A stretch of DNA of 64,000 nt from CAVRUD01 sp963849635. Its GTDB lineage: Bacteria > Chloroflexota > Chloroflexia > Thermomicrobiales > UBA6265. Below the pieces are notes generated by a model that searched no databases, had not been told where the DNA came from, and saw nothing but the letters and a program-made list of their open reading frames with translations. Shown here one piece after another: positions 1-12,859 of the stretch. The stretch spans positions 1 through 64,000 of the forward strand of contig CAWKIA010000015.1 in assembly GCA_963849635.1 (NCBI GenBank), written 5' to 3'. Position numbers and translations under genes: made by a program. The first letter of the stretch is position 1. Every line of letters starts with the position of its first letter.

Positions 1-112
1 GGCTAATCCCTGAGCGGGTACACCTCGGGGAAACGGAGTCGCCGTCACGGCAGTAGGATCGCGGTTGCAACGGACCGGGTAGCGGTGGCAGGCAGTCGGG
101 CGGAGGCGGGCG

Positions 113-376
113 GTGCGCTACGAGATCTGGCAGGACCGCTACTCCGGCGATCGCTACCTCGTGGGGATTCAACCCGGGTCGGGCCTGGTGGTATGCGCCC
201 GGCTGAGCCCGAGCGAGGACCCGCGCCGGGCGCTGGAGGCGCCCCGAATTCGGCGCCCCAACGACGCGGCCCTCGCACACATGCGCCGCCACCCCGGAGC
301 GTACCGGCGGGAGTACACCACCGACGGGGACGGGTGGGCGGTGCTCGCCGGGGACCCCGCCGCCGAGCGGAGGTAA
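113..376 (+). CDS. small conserved protein, unknown function (paralogue of 38811-39083)
   Basis: An 87-residue soluble protein with a GTG start. I do not recognise the family. It is clearly related to the 90-residue protein at 38811-39083: both have EIWQ near the N-terminus, then RYLVG, LSP(S/T)EDPRRALE in the middle, and YRREY(T/A)TD-x-DG-x-AVL at the end. Conservation across the full length argues that the reading frame is real even though the protein is short. It has no signal peptide, no membrane segment and no Cys cluster. The stop codon is two bases before the ATG of the next gene, so the two are probably co-transcribed. The chosen start lines up with EIW in the paralogue. Function cannot be inferred. 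Confidence 0.6.
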   Translation: MRYEIWQDRYSGDRYLVGIQPGSGLVVCARLSPSEDPRRALEAPRIRRPNDAALAHMRRHPGAYRREYTTDGDGWAVLAGDPAAERR

Positions 377-378
377 CA

Positions 379-819
379 ATGCCCCACGGAGGTGCAACGG
401 TGGCCGACCCGATCTCGACCGACCGGTTCGTCCAGGGCCTCGCCGGATGCGAGGACCCCGACCCCGCCCGCCCAATCACGACCGCCCAGCTCCTCGATGG
501 CCTGCTCGGGCTGCAGGCGGCCTTCCGCCAGTGCAACGCGTTCGCGGTGTCGCCGGAGCTGAGCGACCGGGAGCGGGCCGAGTTCGCCGCGCTGAGCACC
601 GAGGCGTTCGGGATCGTGCGCGCGATGGTCGGCCCGTCGATGTGCACGTTCCTCACCATCCTGCACCAGCCCCAGACGACGGAGGCGACCCGGCAGGAGA
701 TGCGGGACTACCTCTCGGGGTTCCTCTCCGAGGACGAACTGGACGGCCTGGGCGAGGACGAGCTGTGCGCGCTGCTCCTGACGCGGCTGCGCGCGCAGGG
801 GTTCCCGGTCGACGGGTAG
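379..819 (+). CDS. hypothetical protein, 146 aa
   Basis: An acidic, mostly helical soluble protein, not recognised. The ATG at 379 is chosen because GGAGG (368-372) lies at ribosome-binding distance, and because an upstream extension of the frame would run through the preceding gene. The middle contains a helical stretch ([17 protein letters not shown]), and the C-terminus has a run of acidic/Leu-rich heptads ([18 protein letters not shown]) that could form a small helical bundle. It has no signal peptide or membrane segment. It follows the 113-376 gene by two bases, so it is likely the second gene of a two-gene operon. The region to 956 holds nothing recognisable. Confidence 0.6.
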   Translation: MPHGGATVADPISTDRFVQGLAGCEDPDPARPITTAQLLDGLLGLQAAFRQCNAFAVSPELSDRERAEFAALSTEAFGIVRAMVGPSMCTFLTILHQPQTTEATRQEMRDYLSGFLSEDELDGLGEDELCALLLTRLRAQGFPVDG

Positions 820-956
820 GGCACTGAGCAGGGCCGCGTCGCGCCGACGTCGGAGCACGAGTGATCCTCCGGCGAGCATCCGCCGTGGTTCGTAGGGAGC
901 TGGGTCGACTGTGGCCGTGGCCGTGCTGCCAGACAACAGCCGAGTGACCCCGAGGC

Positions 957-3021
957 TTAGCCTGGTTCGAGGGGCAGGGCGACGGTGAAGGCGCTGCCGC
1001 GGCCCTCCTCGCTCGCGACAGCGATCGATCCGCCGTGCTGCTCGATGATCTGGCGGGCGCCGGCCAGTCCGACCCCCGTCCCCGCGATCCGGCCCCCGAC
1101 GTTCGACCCGCGGCGGTAGCGCTCGAAGACGTGGGACAGGTCGACCGCCGGGATGCCGACGCCCTCGTCGCGCACGGCGAGCACCGCCCACGCGCCCTCG
1201 CCGCGCGCTTCTCTGCATGATCTCCACCGTGATCGCGCCGCCGCCCGGGCTGTACTTCACCGCGTTGCCGAGGAGGTTGTCCAACACCCGGCGGATCCGT
1301 GGGCCGTCCCAGCTCCCCACCAGCGAGGCCGGGCCTACCACCCGCAGCCGGTGGCGGCCGGTCGCCGCCTGGGCGTCCGCGACCGCCAGCTCCGCCAGCG
1401 CGACCAGGTCGACCCGCCCCGTGCGCAGCTCCAGCGGGTGACCGGCCCGCAGACGCGCCGCGTCCTGGAGCTCGCCCAGCTGGGCGTCCATCCGCACCGC
1501 CGCCGCCGCGATGGTCGTCGCCGTCCGCGTCAGGCCGGCAACGTCCGGCACGATCCCTCGCTGCGCCCGGCGTTCCAGGAGCTGGGCCTGGCCGAGCACG
1601 ACCGCGAGCGGGGTCTTGATGTCGTGCGAGACGGCCTCCAGGAACTCGCGCTGCTCCCGCTCCGCCGCCCGGCGATCGCTCACGTCCCGGAGGGCGGAGA
1701 TGTTGACCGCCCCTCCGGGCAGGTCGACCACCGTGGCGCGGACCTCGACCGGCACGGCCGTGCCGTCCTTGCGGCGCAGTTCCAACTCCCCCTGCCAGCG
1801 CCCGTCGCGGCGGAACCGGGCGAACTCCGCCTCCCCCCATGCCGATCCGGCCGCAACCACGTCGTCGACCCGCAGCCCCAGGAGTTCCTCTTTCGCATAG
1901 CCCAGCAGGGCGATCGCGGCCGCGTTGGCGTCGACGTACCGGCGCTCGTCATCGGCCACCAGGATCGCGTCGGCGACCCCCTCGAAGAGCCCCCGGTAGC
2001 GCGCCTCGGCCGCCTGCGCGTCCCGGTAGAGCCGGGCGTTGTCGATCGCGATCGCGGCGTGGGCCGCCAGCCCGACGGCGATCTCCTCGGCCCGCCCATC
2101 GAAGACCCCAGGGAGGTCGTGGCCGAAGAACAGGCCGCCCAGGACCTCCCCCGAGCGGGAGACCACCGGGGCCGCCAGGTAACTGACCACCGGGAGGTGA
2201 CCCCTCAGCGGGCCGTGGTGGGGCGGGTTGTGCCCGTAGCGGGGGTCTTGGGTGACGTCGGCGAGGCGGACGACCCCTTCGCCCCGGAAGGTGGGCCCGA
2301 AGACCGCCGTGTTCCTCGGCATCGGGAAGCCCGCGAACGCCTCCCGGTCCGCGCCCGACAGCGCGTAGAGGGTGTAGGACTCCCCGCGCTCGTCCGCCAC
2401 GTTGTAGAAGAAGGCCCCGAACCGCGCCCCCGTCAGCTCGGTCGCGGCGTCGGTCACCGCCTGCACGAGCCGGTCGAGGTCCAGTTCCGCCGCGAGCATG
2501 CGTCCCACACCGTTCAAGGCGCTCAGGGTCGCGGCCGTCGCCTCGGCCCACTCCCGGGCGGCGTGCTCCCGCTCCAGCAGCGCCTCCCGTTCGACCGCCG
2601 CCAGCTCCGCCTGCTCCTTCCGCCGTCGGAGCTCGTCTTCGGCCAGGCGGCGCTCGTGGACGTCGAGGGCGGTCCCGGCCCACCGCACCACGGCGCCGGA
2701 CTCGTCGGTCATGGGCGCAACCCGGGCGACGTGCCAGCGGTACTCGCCGTCGGCGCGTCGGAAGCGGTACTCCACCTCGTAGGAGGAGCCGTCCGCGACC
2801 GAGGCCTCCCACCGCGCCCAGATCGCCGGCACGTCGTCGGGGTGGACTGCCGCCGCCCAGCCGGCGCCCAGCGCCGCCTCCGGAGACAAGCCGGTGTACG
2901 CGAGCCAGAACGGGTTCGCGTAGTCGACCGAGCCGTCGGGGAGGGCCGTCCACACCGGCTGCCGTAGGGCATCGCCGAGCAGGTACTGGGTGCCTCTCCC
3001 GGGTGGGATTAGATCGGACAT
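957..3021 (-). CDS. PAS-GAF-PAS sensor histidine kinase (frame-disrupted)
   Basis: A cytosolic sensor kinase with no membrane segment. Domains in order: PAS (about residues 15-125), a charged coiled-coil linker, GAF (about 165-330), a second PAS (about 340-455), HisKA with phospho-acceptor H-box [10 protein letters not shown] near residue 463, and a HATPase domain with N-box [13 protein letters not shown]1 box DEGVGIP and G2 box GTGVGLAG. The ATP-binding domain is split. The first frame is good through ITVEI near 1222, then the G boxes continue in another frame (957-1205), which needs one extra base removed or two added. Reading across the break gives a continuous HATPase domain, so this is either a very recent frameshift or a sequence error. 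No response regulator lies beside it, so it is an orphan kinase here. ATG at 3021 with GGAA upstream. Confidence 0.85.
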
Positions 3022-3042
3022 GCGTTTTCCGTTCCGGGCGCC

Positions 3043-3387
3043 CTACTGGTCGCCTGATCGCCCGTCACCGGTACCCCTCCATCCGGATTCGTTCAACCTC
3101 ACCGTGGCGGCTGTGCGGTGTCTTCGGCCTCTTGTGTCCACGTTGCCTGAGCGCCATTTCGTGACGCGGTGGTGGACCACCTTCGCTGCGCGAGCGACGT
3201 GCGAATCGGCGATATTAGAGGACGCCAAGGCACGGCCGATCCTTGGCCCGTCCCGGTGCGAGAGCTGCCGGTGGGCCATGTGGATAGGCGCTTGGTCCAC
3301 GGTCAGCGCGATGCGCACGTCGTGCGCAAGGTCCTGAGAGAAATGGACCTCCGCCGGTCTGAGTGTCTTCGGAGCGTCGTCACTCAT
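3043..3387 (-). CDS. hypothetical protein upstream of the histidine kinase
   Basis: A possible 114-residue gene on the same strand as the histidine kinase, ending 21 bases before its ATG. AGGAG lies about 11 bases upstream of the ATG. Codon choice over the first 80 codons is GC-rich at third positions, as in real genes here. The last 30 codons are less convincing (Arg-rich, low-complexity). No family is recognised, and no signal peptide or membrane segment is seen. It could be a small partner of the kinase, or a spurious frame. Confidence 0.35.
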   Translation of the reverse strand: MSDDAPKTLRPAEVHFSQDLAHDVRIALTVDQAPIHMAHRQLSHRDGPRIGRALASSNIADSHVARAAKVVHHRVTKWRSGNVDTRGRRHRTAATVRLNESGWRGTGDGRSGDQ

Positions 3388-3569
3388 GGGGTCTGGCTCC
3401 TGGCATCATCCGGGATACCCGCTCCCAACACGGCAACGGAACGCATACTCGGTGCCATGCAAAACCCGTGTTTTCGACGGGCTCCTGCAGCGAACGATGC
3501 AGCGGGTACCTATGCCTGTCCGATCAATGGAACCAGGACGGGAACGACTGACCGCCCCGTCGACAACGC

Positions 3570-3790
3570 CTACCCGATATCCTCACGGGCAAGCGCCGTA
3601 GCAAGCGTCTGCTCCAGCGCCTCCGTCTCGACCGGGGCCACCTCCGCCGGCTGGACCCGCGCCGGCCACGCCTTGACCAGCGAGACGCCGCCGTTGGGGC
3701 CCTCGCGGATCGCGCACTCGGGCGGCAGGGCCGCGACGCGGGCGGTCCGCGTCGTCCCCGCGGATGCAAGGCCGATGCCATGAGCGTAAC
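3570..3790 (-). pseudogene. 3' fragment of a small gene related to 6642-6965
   Basis: On the minus strand, a frame ending in TAG at 3570-3572 reads like real protein (ECAIREGPNGGVSLVKAW, then ETEALEQTLATALARED) but has no ATG or GTG at a sensible place. Its last helix resembles the end of the 107-residue protein at 6642-6965 (EAEALEKALCTALARHR). I read it as the remains of a paralogue that lost its 5' end or was frameshifted; an ATG at 3783 opens the neighbouring frame. The rest of 3388-4108 holds nothing I recognise. Confidence 0.3.
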
Positions 3791-4108
3791 GGGCGAGGAC
3801 CGCCGGCCAGCACCGGGGGTGCCGGGCCGGTACCAGCTGATCGCTGCAGTCCGGTCGGTGGCAAACACAGACGCGCCGGCCATCTCGGCGCGATCGACCG
3901 CGCCCTGCGTATCATGGAGCGCCGCGCCAAGTACCTCAGACTGGATGCGCCAGCCCGCATCGACGTCGGCCCGCTGACGGCTTCGTCGGGGCGCTGCGCG
4001 GCGACGGGGTTGGTATGCGGTGGCGCCACCGCCGCACGTCTGTCCGTGGCACCGAGCCTGCGTATAACCGTCGTCGAGATGTTACCCCGACCGCTGGAGT
4101 CCCCGCCC

Positions 4109-4306
4109 ATGCCCACTGTCTTCTCCGTGATCGGCGAACACCGCGACGACCCGGACCGGCTCCTCGCGCTCGGGTCCGACGGGCGGCACTACGCACTGGT
4201 CCTGCCGTCCGGCACGGCGTCGCCGACCGACCCCGGCAAGGAGTGGGCCATCGACCCCCACCCGCCGGACCCCGAGGACGTGGCGCTGGAGCCGCCCGTC
4301 CCCTAA
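4109..4306 (+). CDS. small hypothetical protein, 65 aa
   Basis: A short protein starting MPTVFSVIGEHRDD and ending in a Pro/Asp-rich tail. It contains a compact sequence with features of a small beta-rich fold (GSDGRHYALVLPSG). Third-position GC is high, consistent with coding. No strong ribosome-binding site is visible and no family is recognised. It sits alone between the fragment at 3570-3790 and the DUF2254 gene. Confidence 0.45.
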   Translation: MPTVFSVIGEHRDDPDRLLALGSDGRHYALVLPSGTASPTDPGKEWAIDPHPPDPEDVALEPPVP

Positions 4307-4480
4307 TCCCCGTCGCCGTTCAGCCCCCGGGACGCCCTGGCCCGCGGTATCGACTGCTGGTGCCAAGCAGACCGGTGTGCGGCGCGCTGTCGTCGACCGA
4401 GTAGCAGCGTGGCGCCGTCCTGTCTGGCGCGACGGGCGTCCGCGAACCGAGGGCATGGTCTGCCCGGTGAGGAGCCCGAA

Positions 4481-5792
4481 GTGCGCGCGTTCCGTCTGAT
4501 CCACTACCTCCGCACGTCCCTGTGGCCCGTGCCCGTCGCGTGCGTGCTGGCCGGGATCGGCCTGTCCTACGCTACGGTCGCCGTCGACGACGGCGGCATC
4601 GTCCCGATCGAGCTCACCGGCGGCCCGGACGCGGCGCTGGCGATCCTCGGCACGGTGGCGGCGTCGATGATCATGCTCACCGGCATCGTGCTGACGATCG
4701 TCCTGGTCGTCGTGCAGCTGGCGATGGGGCAGTTCTCCCCGCGGATCGTGCGGACGATCCTCCACGACCGGCCCAGCCAGCTGGCGATCGGCATCTTCGT
4801 CGCCACCTTCGCCCACGCCATGCTGGCGATGCGGGAGATCTGGCTAGCTCGAGGAGGGCGCCCCGGTCCCCGGGGTGGCCATCGTCGTCGCGTTCCTGCT
4901 CGTGGTCCTCAGCATCGTCGTGCTCATCCTCTACATCAACCACATCGGCCAGTCGCTGCGCGTCGCGGCGCTGATCGACTCCGTGGGCGACGAGACCCGG
5001 GCGCTGGTCGACGCGCTGTACGGGGCGGAGCCGGACGCCAACGCGGAGCCGCCCGATGTGGTCTTCGCCCCCGTGGCGGGCGTGGTCTTCCGGGTCGACT
5101 ACGGGACCCTGGTGAAGGCGGCGAGCGCGGCGGAGTGCACCTGGTACTTGTGCCCGCAGTCGGGGACTTCGTGCCAGCCGGCGCGCCGCTGTTCCGGGTG
5201 GAGGGCGACCCCGCCCGCCTCGACCGGTCGAAGGTGGCGGCGTCGGTCGCGCTCGGCCCCGAGCGCACGATGAACGAGGACGTCGCCTACGGGTTCCGGA
5301 TGCTCGTCGACATCGCCGTGCGGTCCCTGTCCGACGATCTCGACCCCACGACGGCGGTGCAGGCGATCGACCGCCTGCACGACTGCCTGCGCCAGCTGGC
5401 CCGCCGCCCGTTCCCGAGCGGCGAGTACCGCGACGCCGAGGGGCGCGTGCGGCTGCGGGTGCCGCAGCTGAGCTGGGAGGGGTACGTCCGCCTCGCGTTC
5501 GACGAGATCCGCGAGTTGGGAGCCGGCTCCAGCCAGGTTGTCCCGGCGCCTCAAGGCCGCCCTGGAGGATCTGCTGAGCGTCGCCCCGCCCGACCGCCGG
5601 GCGCCGCTCGAACGCCAGCTGGAACTGCTGGACGCGGCGACCGCGGGGACGGTCTTTACGGACGGGAACGACGAGCCCGTCGCCGCGGACACTCAGGGGA
5701 TCGGGTCGGCCGACGAGCTGCAGGTGCCCCTTTCAGCGCCGCCCGAGACCGTCAGCGCCGGCACGTCGGTGGCTGGGCATTCAAACAGCTGA
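4481..5792 (+). pseudogene. DUF2254 membrane protein, broken by three frame changes
   Basis: Matches the DUF2254 family of bacterial membrane proteins (function unknown, usually about 430 residues). GTG start at 4481 with GAGGAG upstream. Two N-terminal helices are visible (VPVACVLAGIGL and SMIMLTGIVLTIVLVVV), followed by the family's QFSPRIVRTILHDR and LAIGIFVATFAHAML segments. Near 4855-4870 the frame moves +1 into the next helices (VAFLLVVLSIVVLILY) and the INHIGQSLRVA region. Near 5135 it returns to the first frame for VPAVGDFVPAGAPLFRV. Near 5535 it moves again into LKAALEDLLS and the C-terminus, ending at 5792. The spliced reading gives a near full-length protein. Three separate indels suggest decay, or a poorly resolved stretch of assembly. 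Confidence 0.75.
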
Positions 5793-6461
5793 CAACCTCA
5801 ACCATGGGCCCGTCACGAGCCGAGACCCACGCCTCGGTGCCGTACCTTCGTGCCATTCCGCAGAACAGCCGAACGACGGGATCCGCTTCTCACCTTGCAC
5901 CGGTGGGAACCCGAAGGATCGACAGAGGCGACCGTGCTGCGTCGAGCAACTGCTGGGGTCCTAGGTGTGTCTACCTAGGTTTCCAGGCATGCCGGTACTT
6001 TGGTCCTTGACGGCCCGGCTGATGCATCGACTGATGAGTCCGGTTGATGCGTTTGGAGCCGCGGCCGGATGGCCGGGGTAGGAACGAAGAGGGCCGCGCG
6101 GAACTACTGCCGCCTTCCGGTCACGAAGCCCGCGCTCGGTTCTCATCTGATGCTGGGTCCGGCCCTGGTGGTCGAACAACGTGACATTCCGCAGGAGGAA
6201 ACCACATGGGTACCCCGATCGTGCCAGGGCGCACGCCGGGCGGGGCGGTCGGCACCGTCGTCTCCTGAATCCTTGGACAGAGCCGGCACTCTCGGTGCTT
6301 TGGTCCTGCGTCGTCCTGGGTAACTCGGGGTGTGCGCTCTGTACGTACTCACCCCAAAGTACCGATGGCACGAGTGGTGCGTTATGTCAGTTGGGCATCG
6401 GGCCCAACGCGGCGCCGTCCGTACCGACGGGGCCGCACATGCATCGAAAGGAAGACGTGGA
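5793..6461. other. gap without recognisable genes
   Basis: No frame in this 670-base stretch has the codon character or length of a gene. The only thing noted is a loosely repeated phrase (GCCGGTACTTTGGTCCT near 5992 and a similar CGGTGCTTTGGTCCT near 6293), too weak to name. Confidence 0.4.
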
Positions 6462-6641
6462 ATGAAGATTCGATAGACCGCGATCGCGTTGATGATCGCC
6501 TTCTTGGGCGCGTTCGTCGCCGCACCGCTGGCCACGACGGCCGCCCCGACCCGGGGCACCGGCACGACAACCCTGCTCGTTGGTTGCCCGACGCGGGCGC
6601 GCTTCAGGGGCTTTTGCGCCGCATTTCACAGGAGGTGCGCT
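6462..6641 (+). pseudogene. signal-peptide-like leader with early amber stop
   Basis: A start (ATG at 6462, with AAAGGAAG upstream) reads MKIR and then TAG. The same frame continues with a typical export signal (TAIALMIAFLGAFVAAPLA, then TTAAPT). The pattern is what a single nonsense change in the n-region of a small secreted protein would leave. The frame then runs without a stop into the next gene, whose own ribosome-binding site and GTG show where real translation resumes. Confidence 0.35.
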
Positions 6642-6965
6642 GTGGCACTCGACAGAGCAGAGCGGGCGGCGCTCCTTCACGAGGCGGGGCTGGCGCCGGA
6701 GCCGGACGGCTTCGACCTGATCGCGCTCGAGCGAATCGCGTCGTCGCGCGGCTGGATCTGGACCACTTCGCCCACGACCACCTACCACGGCCGCCCCGGC
6801 AGATGGCGGGCCACCGTCGTCGAGCCATCGGCAGCGTCTGGCGGGCGGATTGGATTTCTGCTCGGTTCCCAACGCTCCGGCGCCACCGAGGCCGAGGCGC
6901 TGGAGAAGGCGCTGTGCACGGCGCTGGCGCGGCACCGAACCGCGGACGGCCTGCAGGTTGCGTAA
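6642..6965 (+). CDS. hypothetical protein, 107 aa
   Basis: A soluble protein of unknown family. The GTG at 6642 is chosen because AGGAGG (6630-6635) sits seven bases upstream; the open frame extends further 5' but only through the broken leader. The N-terminus is helical (DRAERAALLHEAGLAP), the middle has a predicted beta segment with Trp residues (RGWIWTTSPTTTYHG), and the end is a helix EAEALEKALCTALARHR also seen in the fragment at 3570-3790. It has no signal peptide or membrane segment. Confidence 0.55.
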   Translation: MALDRAERAALLHEAGLAPEPDGFDLIALERIASSRGWIWTTSPTTTYHGRPGRWRATVVEPSAASGGRIGFLLGSQRSGATEAEALEKALCTALARHRTADGLQVA

Positions 6966-7037
6966 CCGTGGCACGGCGTTCGCGTAACAATGGAGAACGG
7001 GGCTAAGACATAGCCTCATGTTATGGAGGAATGAACA

Positions 7038-7760
7038 ATGGATCTTCGCAGCCAAGACCTCACTGGAATGACCGTCCGCGGGTCGGACGGCGACAAAGTC
7101 GGCAAAGTCGTCGGCTTCGACGGCCAGTACATCGTGGTCGAGAAGGGGTTCTTCTTCCCGTCCGACCACTACATCCCCTCTAGCGCGATCACGTCCGTCG
7201 GCGACGACGAGGTCTACCTGAGCGTGACCAAGGACGCGGCCCTCAACCAGGGCTGGGACCGGCAGCCGGAGGGCTGGGTCGCCGACGATGCCGCATGGCA
7301 CGGCGCCGCGATGCCCTCCGACTACGACACCCGCCACGCCGCCGCGACCAGCGAGCGCCCCGCCGCCGACGCCACCCTCCGCGTGCCCGTCTACGAGGAG
7401 GATCTCACGGCCGTCACGCGCGACGTTGATCGCGGCGCGGTCCGGATCGAGAAGGAACTCGTCACCGAAGACCGGACCGTCACCGTCCCGGTGACCGAGG
7501 AGCGCGTCCGGGTCACCCGGGTCGACGCGACCGACCCGAACGCGGTCGGCGCCGACGCCTTCGAGGAAGGCGTGATCGAGGTCCCGGTTCGCGGCCAGGA
7601 GGTCGATGTCGCCAAGACGGCCCGCAAGGCCGGCGAGGTGGTGGTCGAGAAGGAAGCCGAGACGCGCACCGAGCGGGTCGGCGGCACCGTCCGCCGCGAG
7701 GAGGTCCGGGTCGACGACCAGACCATCGACGCCGACTACGCCGACGCCAATCGCCGCTAG
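7038..7760 (+). CDS. PRC-barrel and DUF2382 (YsnF/AvaK) stress protein
   Basis: A 240-residue cytosolic protein. Residues 1-75 form a PRC-barrel (DLTGMTVRGSDGDKVGKV, then a YIVVEKGFFF strand). After a linker, residues about 110-235 form a DUF2382/YsnF domain with its recognisable VPVYEEDL, VRIEKELVTEDRTV and VEVPV-like strands. Proteins of this pair are associated with general stress responses; the molecular role is not settled. GGAGG lies 11 bases before the ATG. It is followed by a GlsB-like gene and a pentapeptide-repeat gene on the same strand, which fits a stress-response group. Confidence 0.9.
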   Translation: MDLRSQDLTGMTVRGSDGDKVGKVVGFDGQYIVVEKGFFFPSDHYIPSSAITSVGDDEVYLSVTKDAALNQGWDRQPEGWVADDAAWHGAAMPSDYDTRHAAATSERPAADATLRVPVYEEDLTAVTRDVDRGAVRIEKELVTEDRTVTVPVTEERVRVTRVDATDPNAVGADAFEEGVIEVPVRGQEVDVAKTARKAGEVVVEKEAETRTERVGGTVRREEVRVDDQTIDADYADANRR

Positions 7761-7774
7761 ACGACACACCGAGT

Positions 7775-7801
7775 GGGTGGGGGAGAGCGTCTCCCCCACC
7801 C
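7775..7801 (+). terminator. 12-bp hairpin before the glsB-like gene
   Basis: A perfect 12-base stem (7775-7786 with 7790-7801) closed by a three-base loop. It ends just before the GAGGAGGA ribosome-binding site of the next gene. It has no T-run, so it could act as a terminator, a processing site or an attenuator for downstream expression. Confidence 0.5.
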
Positions 7802-7817
7802 GAGTGAGGAGGACCAG

Positions 7818-8084
7818 ATGGGCGTACTCATCGTGTGGTTGATCGTGGGGGCGATCGCGGGCGGCGTCGCCAGCCTGATCGTCCCAGGGCGGACCCCGGG
7901 CGGGGCGATCGGCGCGGTGCTCGTCGGGATCCTGGGCGGCGTCCTGGGCGGATTCCTGCTCGACGCGCTGGACGTCAACGAGAGCCTGACCTGGATCGGG
8001 TCCCTGATCGTGGCGACGCTGGGCGCGGTGGTGATCCTATTCGCCCTGCGCAGCGTCGACGACCGGGATGGGCTGCCGGCGTAG
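7818..8084 (+). CDS. GlsB/YeaQ/YmgE-family stress membrane protein
   Basis: An 88-residue integral membrane protein with three helices (IVWLIVGAIAGGVASLIV, an AVLVGILGGVLGGFLL segment, and SLIVATLGAVVILFAL) and the family's Gly-rich signature around GRTPGGAIG. This family (transglycosylase-associated protein) is small, envelope-located and often stress-induced. The ATG at 7818 is placed by the GAGGAGGA site; the frame is open further upstream but only through the hairpin. Confidence 0.9.
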   Translation: MGVLIVWLIVGAIAGGVASLIVPGRTPGGAIGAVLVGILGGVLGGFLLDALDVNESLTWIGSLIVATLGAVVILFALRSVDDRDGLPA

Positions 8085-8113
8085 GCCAACGGCCGCCGTA
8101 TCTGAGCGCCAGT

Positions 8114-8145
8114 CGGGGCGGGGGCGTCGTAGTGCCCCCGCCCCG
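8114..8145 (+). terminator. 12-bp GC hairpin between glsB-like and pentapeptide genes
   Basis: A perfect 12-base inverted repeat, 8114-8125 with 8134-8145, around an eight-base loop, just after the stop of the GlsB-like gene. It lacks a T-run. It is probably a terminator or an RNA-stabilising structure. Confidence 0.55.
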
Positions 8146-8170
8146 TTCCGTGCGCCCAAAAGGAGATTCC

Positions 8171-8473
8171 ATGCCGCAGCAGAACCTTGCCGGGAAAGAT
8201 CTGAGCCACGCCAACCTCGACCACACCGACCTCGCGGGCGCCGACCTCCGCGACGCTCGCCTGCGGGATACCTACGTCCGCGAGGCGGATCTGTCCGGGG
8301 CGGACCTGACGGGCGCCGACCTGACGGGCGCCGATCTACGCGGATCGTGCCTGGAGGGAGCCACGGTCGCCGGGGCGACCCTCGACGGCGCTGACCTGCG
8401 CGGCACAGACCTGACCGAGGTCGACCTGGACGCCGCAGCGTCGTGCGATGGCGCGAGGCCGGCACCGGACTGA
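8171..8473 (+). CDS. pentapeptide repeat protein
   Basis: A 100-residue protein made almost wholly of A(D/N)LxX pentapeptide repeats (LSHANLDHTDLAGADL, ADLTGADLTGADL and further copies), expected to fold as a right-handed quadrilateral beta helix. About fifteen repeats are visible up to residue 85, followed by a short non-repeat tail. AAGGAG lies at the right distance from the ATG. Small pentapeptide proteins have varied or unknown roles; nothing here shows gyrase protection or another specific function. It is the third gene of the stress-like group. Confidence 0.85.
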   Translation: MPQQNLAGKDLSHANLDHTDLAGADLRDARLRDTYVREADLSGADLTGADLTGADLRGSCLEGATVAGATLDGADLRGTDLTEVDLDAAASCDGARPAPD

Positions 8474-8605
8474 CCGCTCGGTCGCCGCATCCAGCGAGGG
8501 TGAGCCGGATTGGCTCAAGGATCTGCGTATTCAACGCGATGCGACGCAGCCAGCGTCTCGCGGCGGGACAGGCCCGGCAGTCGGCGCCGGGCGAGAGGAA
8601 CGGCC

Positions 8606-8722
8606 ATGATGAGCGGGTGGGAAGGCTCGGAATGGTGGACCCGGCGCGACTACGACCCTCGCCGAGCGGCGACGCGCAACGCTCGCATCCAGGGCATCGC
8701 CGAGCGGAGGGCCCGACCGTAG
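8606..8722 (+). CDS. possible small basic protein, 38 aa
   Basis: A short frame reading MMSGWEGSEWWTRRDY and ending in Arg-rich residues. GAGAGG lies upstream of the ATG at ribosome-binding distance. It is short and unrecognised; the Trp-rich start and consistent codon use make it a possible small gene, nothing more. Confidence 0.3.
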   Translation: MMSGWEGSEWWTRRDYDPRRAATRNARIQGIAERRARP

Positions 8723-8853
8723 AGGAAGCACCCACCAATGCTATGGTCCGCCGCCCACCCCCTCGGCGTTTGCGCCCGACCTGCAGGTGAACCCGGCGGG
8801 GCCGGCTGTATGCCTGCGTGCAGAGCCCTCCACCGCCGGCGGCGACGCGATGA

Positions 8854-9021
8854 TCGTCGAGCACCCTGGCGCCGGGGACGCCCCTGCATGCGACGGGGCG
8901 GCAGGACCTTTCCGCCGACGTAACCCAGCCCGGCGTGACGTGGCTAAAGGTCCGGACCGCGACCGACCAGCAGGGCTGGATCCGCCAGATCGACACGGTG
9001 CCGAATGGCCGCTGGGGCTGA
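8854..9021 (+). pseudogene. orphan fragment of a bacterial SH3 domain
   Basis: After an in-frame TGA at 8851, the frame reads STLAPGTPLHATG, GVTWLKVRTA and QQGWIRQIDTV before a stop at 9019. This is the typical second half of a bacterial SH3 (SH3b) domain found in exported proteins. There is no start codon, signal peptide or upstream half, so it is a remnant. It ends 184 bases before the trehalose synthase gene. Nothing else is recognised between 8723 and 9205. Confidence 0.5.
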
Positions 9022-9205
9022 CTTGGTGGCGACCCGCACGGTGAAGGCGATTGGCGAAGACGGCTCTCTCCCCCGTGGCGGCGGATCCGCACGAATGGCT
9101 TCGGCGGTGCTGTGAGCACCAGCCGGTCCCGGCCTGTTGCTCTTGTAGGGAATGTCGACTGAGCAAACGTATGGGTCTGCTTAATGCGTACGGACGAGCG
9201 GAAAG

Positions 9206-12583
<3,378 letters not shown>

Positions 12584-12736
12584 CATGGCCCTGTACGCAC
12601 TGGCAAGTCCAGTATTCATCCGTGCCGGGCGATACTGTGGCGACCAGCCCCGGCGCGCGGAGCTCGGCCACGATCCGCGCGACCGCCTAGCGGGCGGGGC
12701 TGGCCGCAGGCCACTGGGCGATTGCTGACGCGCCCA

Positions 12737-12859
12737 ATGCAACCGGTGCGGCTGGGGAGCGGCGACATCCCCACACGGCCCGGACATCCGCACCTCCGGT
12801 TTACGGTCCGCGAACCCGACCCGCACACCTTCGACGGCGACAACGACGGCTTCTGCTGA
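12737..12859 (+). pseudogene. fragment ending in an Excalibur-like calcium-binding motif
   Basis: A 40-residue frame with ATG but no convincing ribosome-binding site. The last part reads DPHTFDGDNDGFC, the D-x-D-x-DG-x-x-C signature of Excalibur-type extracellular calcium-binding domains. A complete domain would have another Cys upstream and usually a signal peptide, both missing. I read it as the tail of a lost exported protein. The rest of 12584-13127 shows no gene. Confidence 0.4.
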
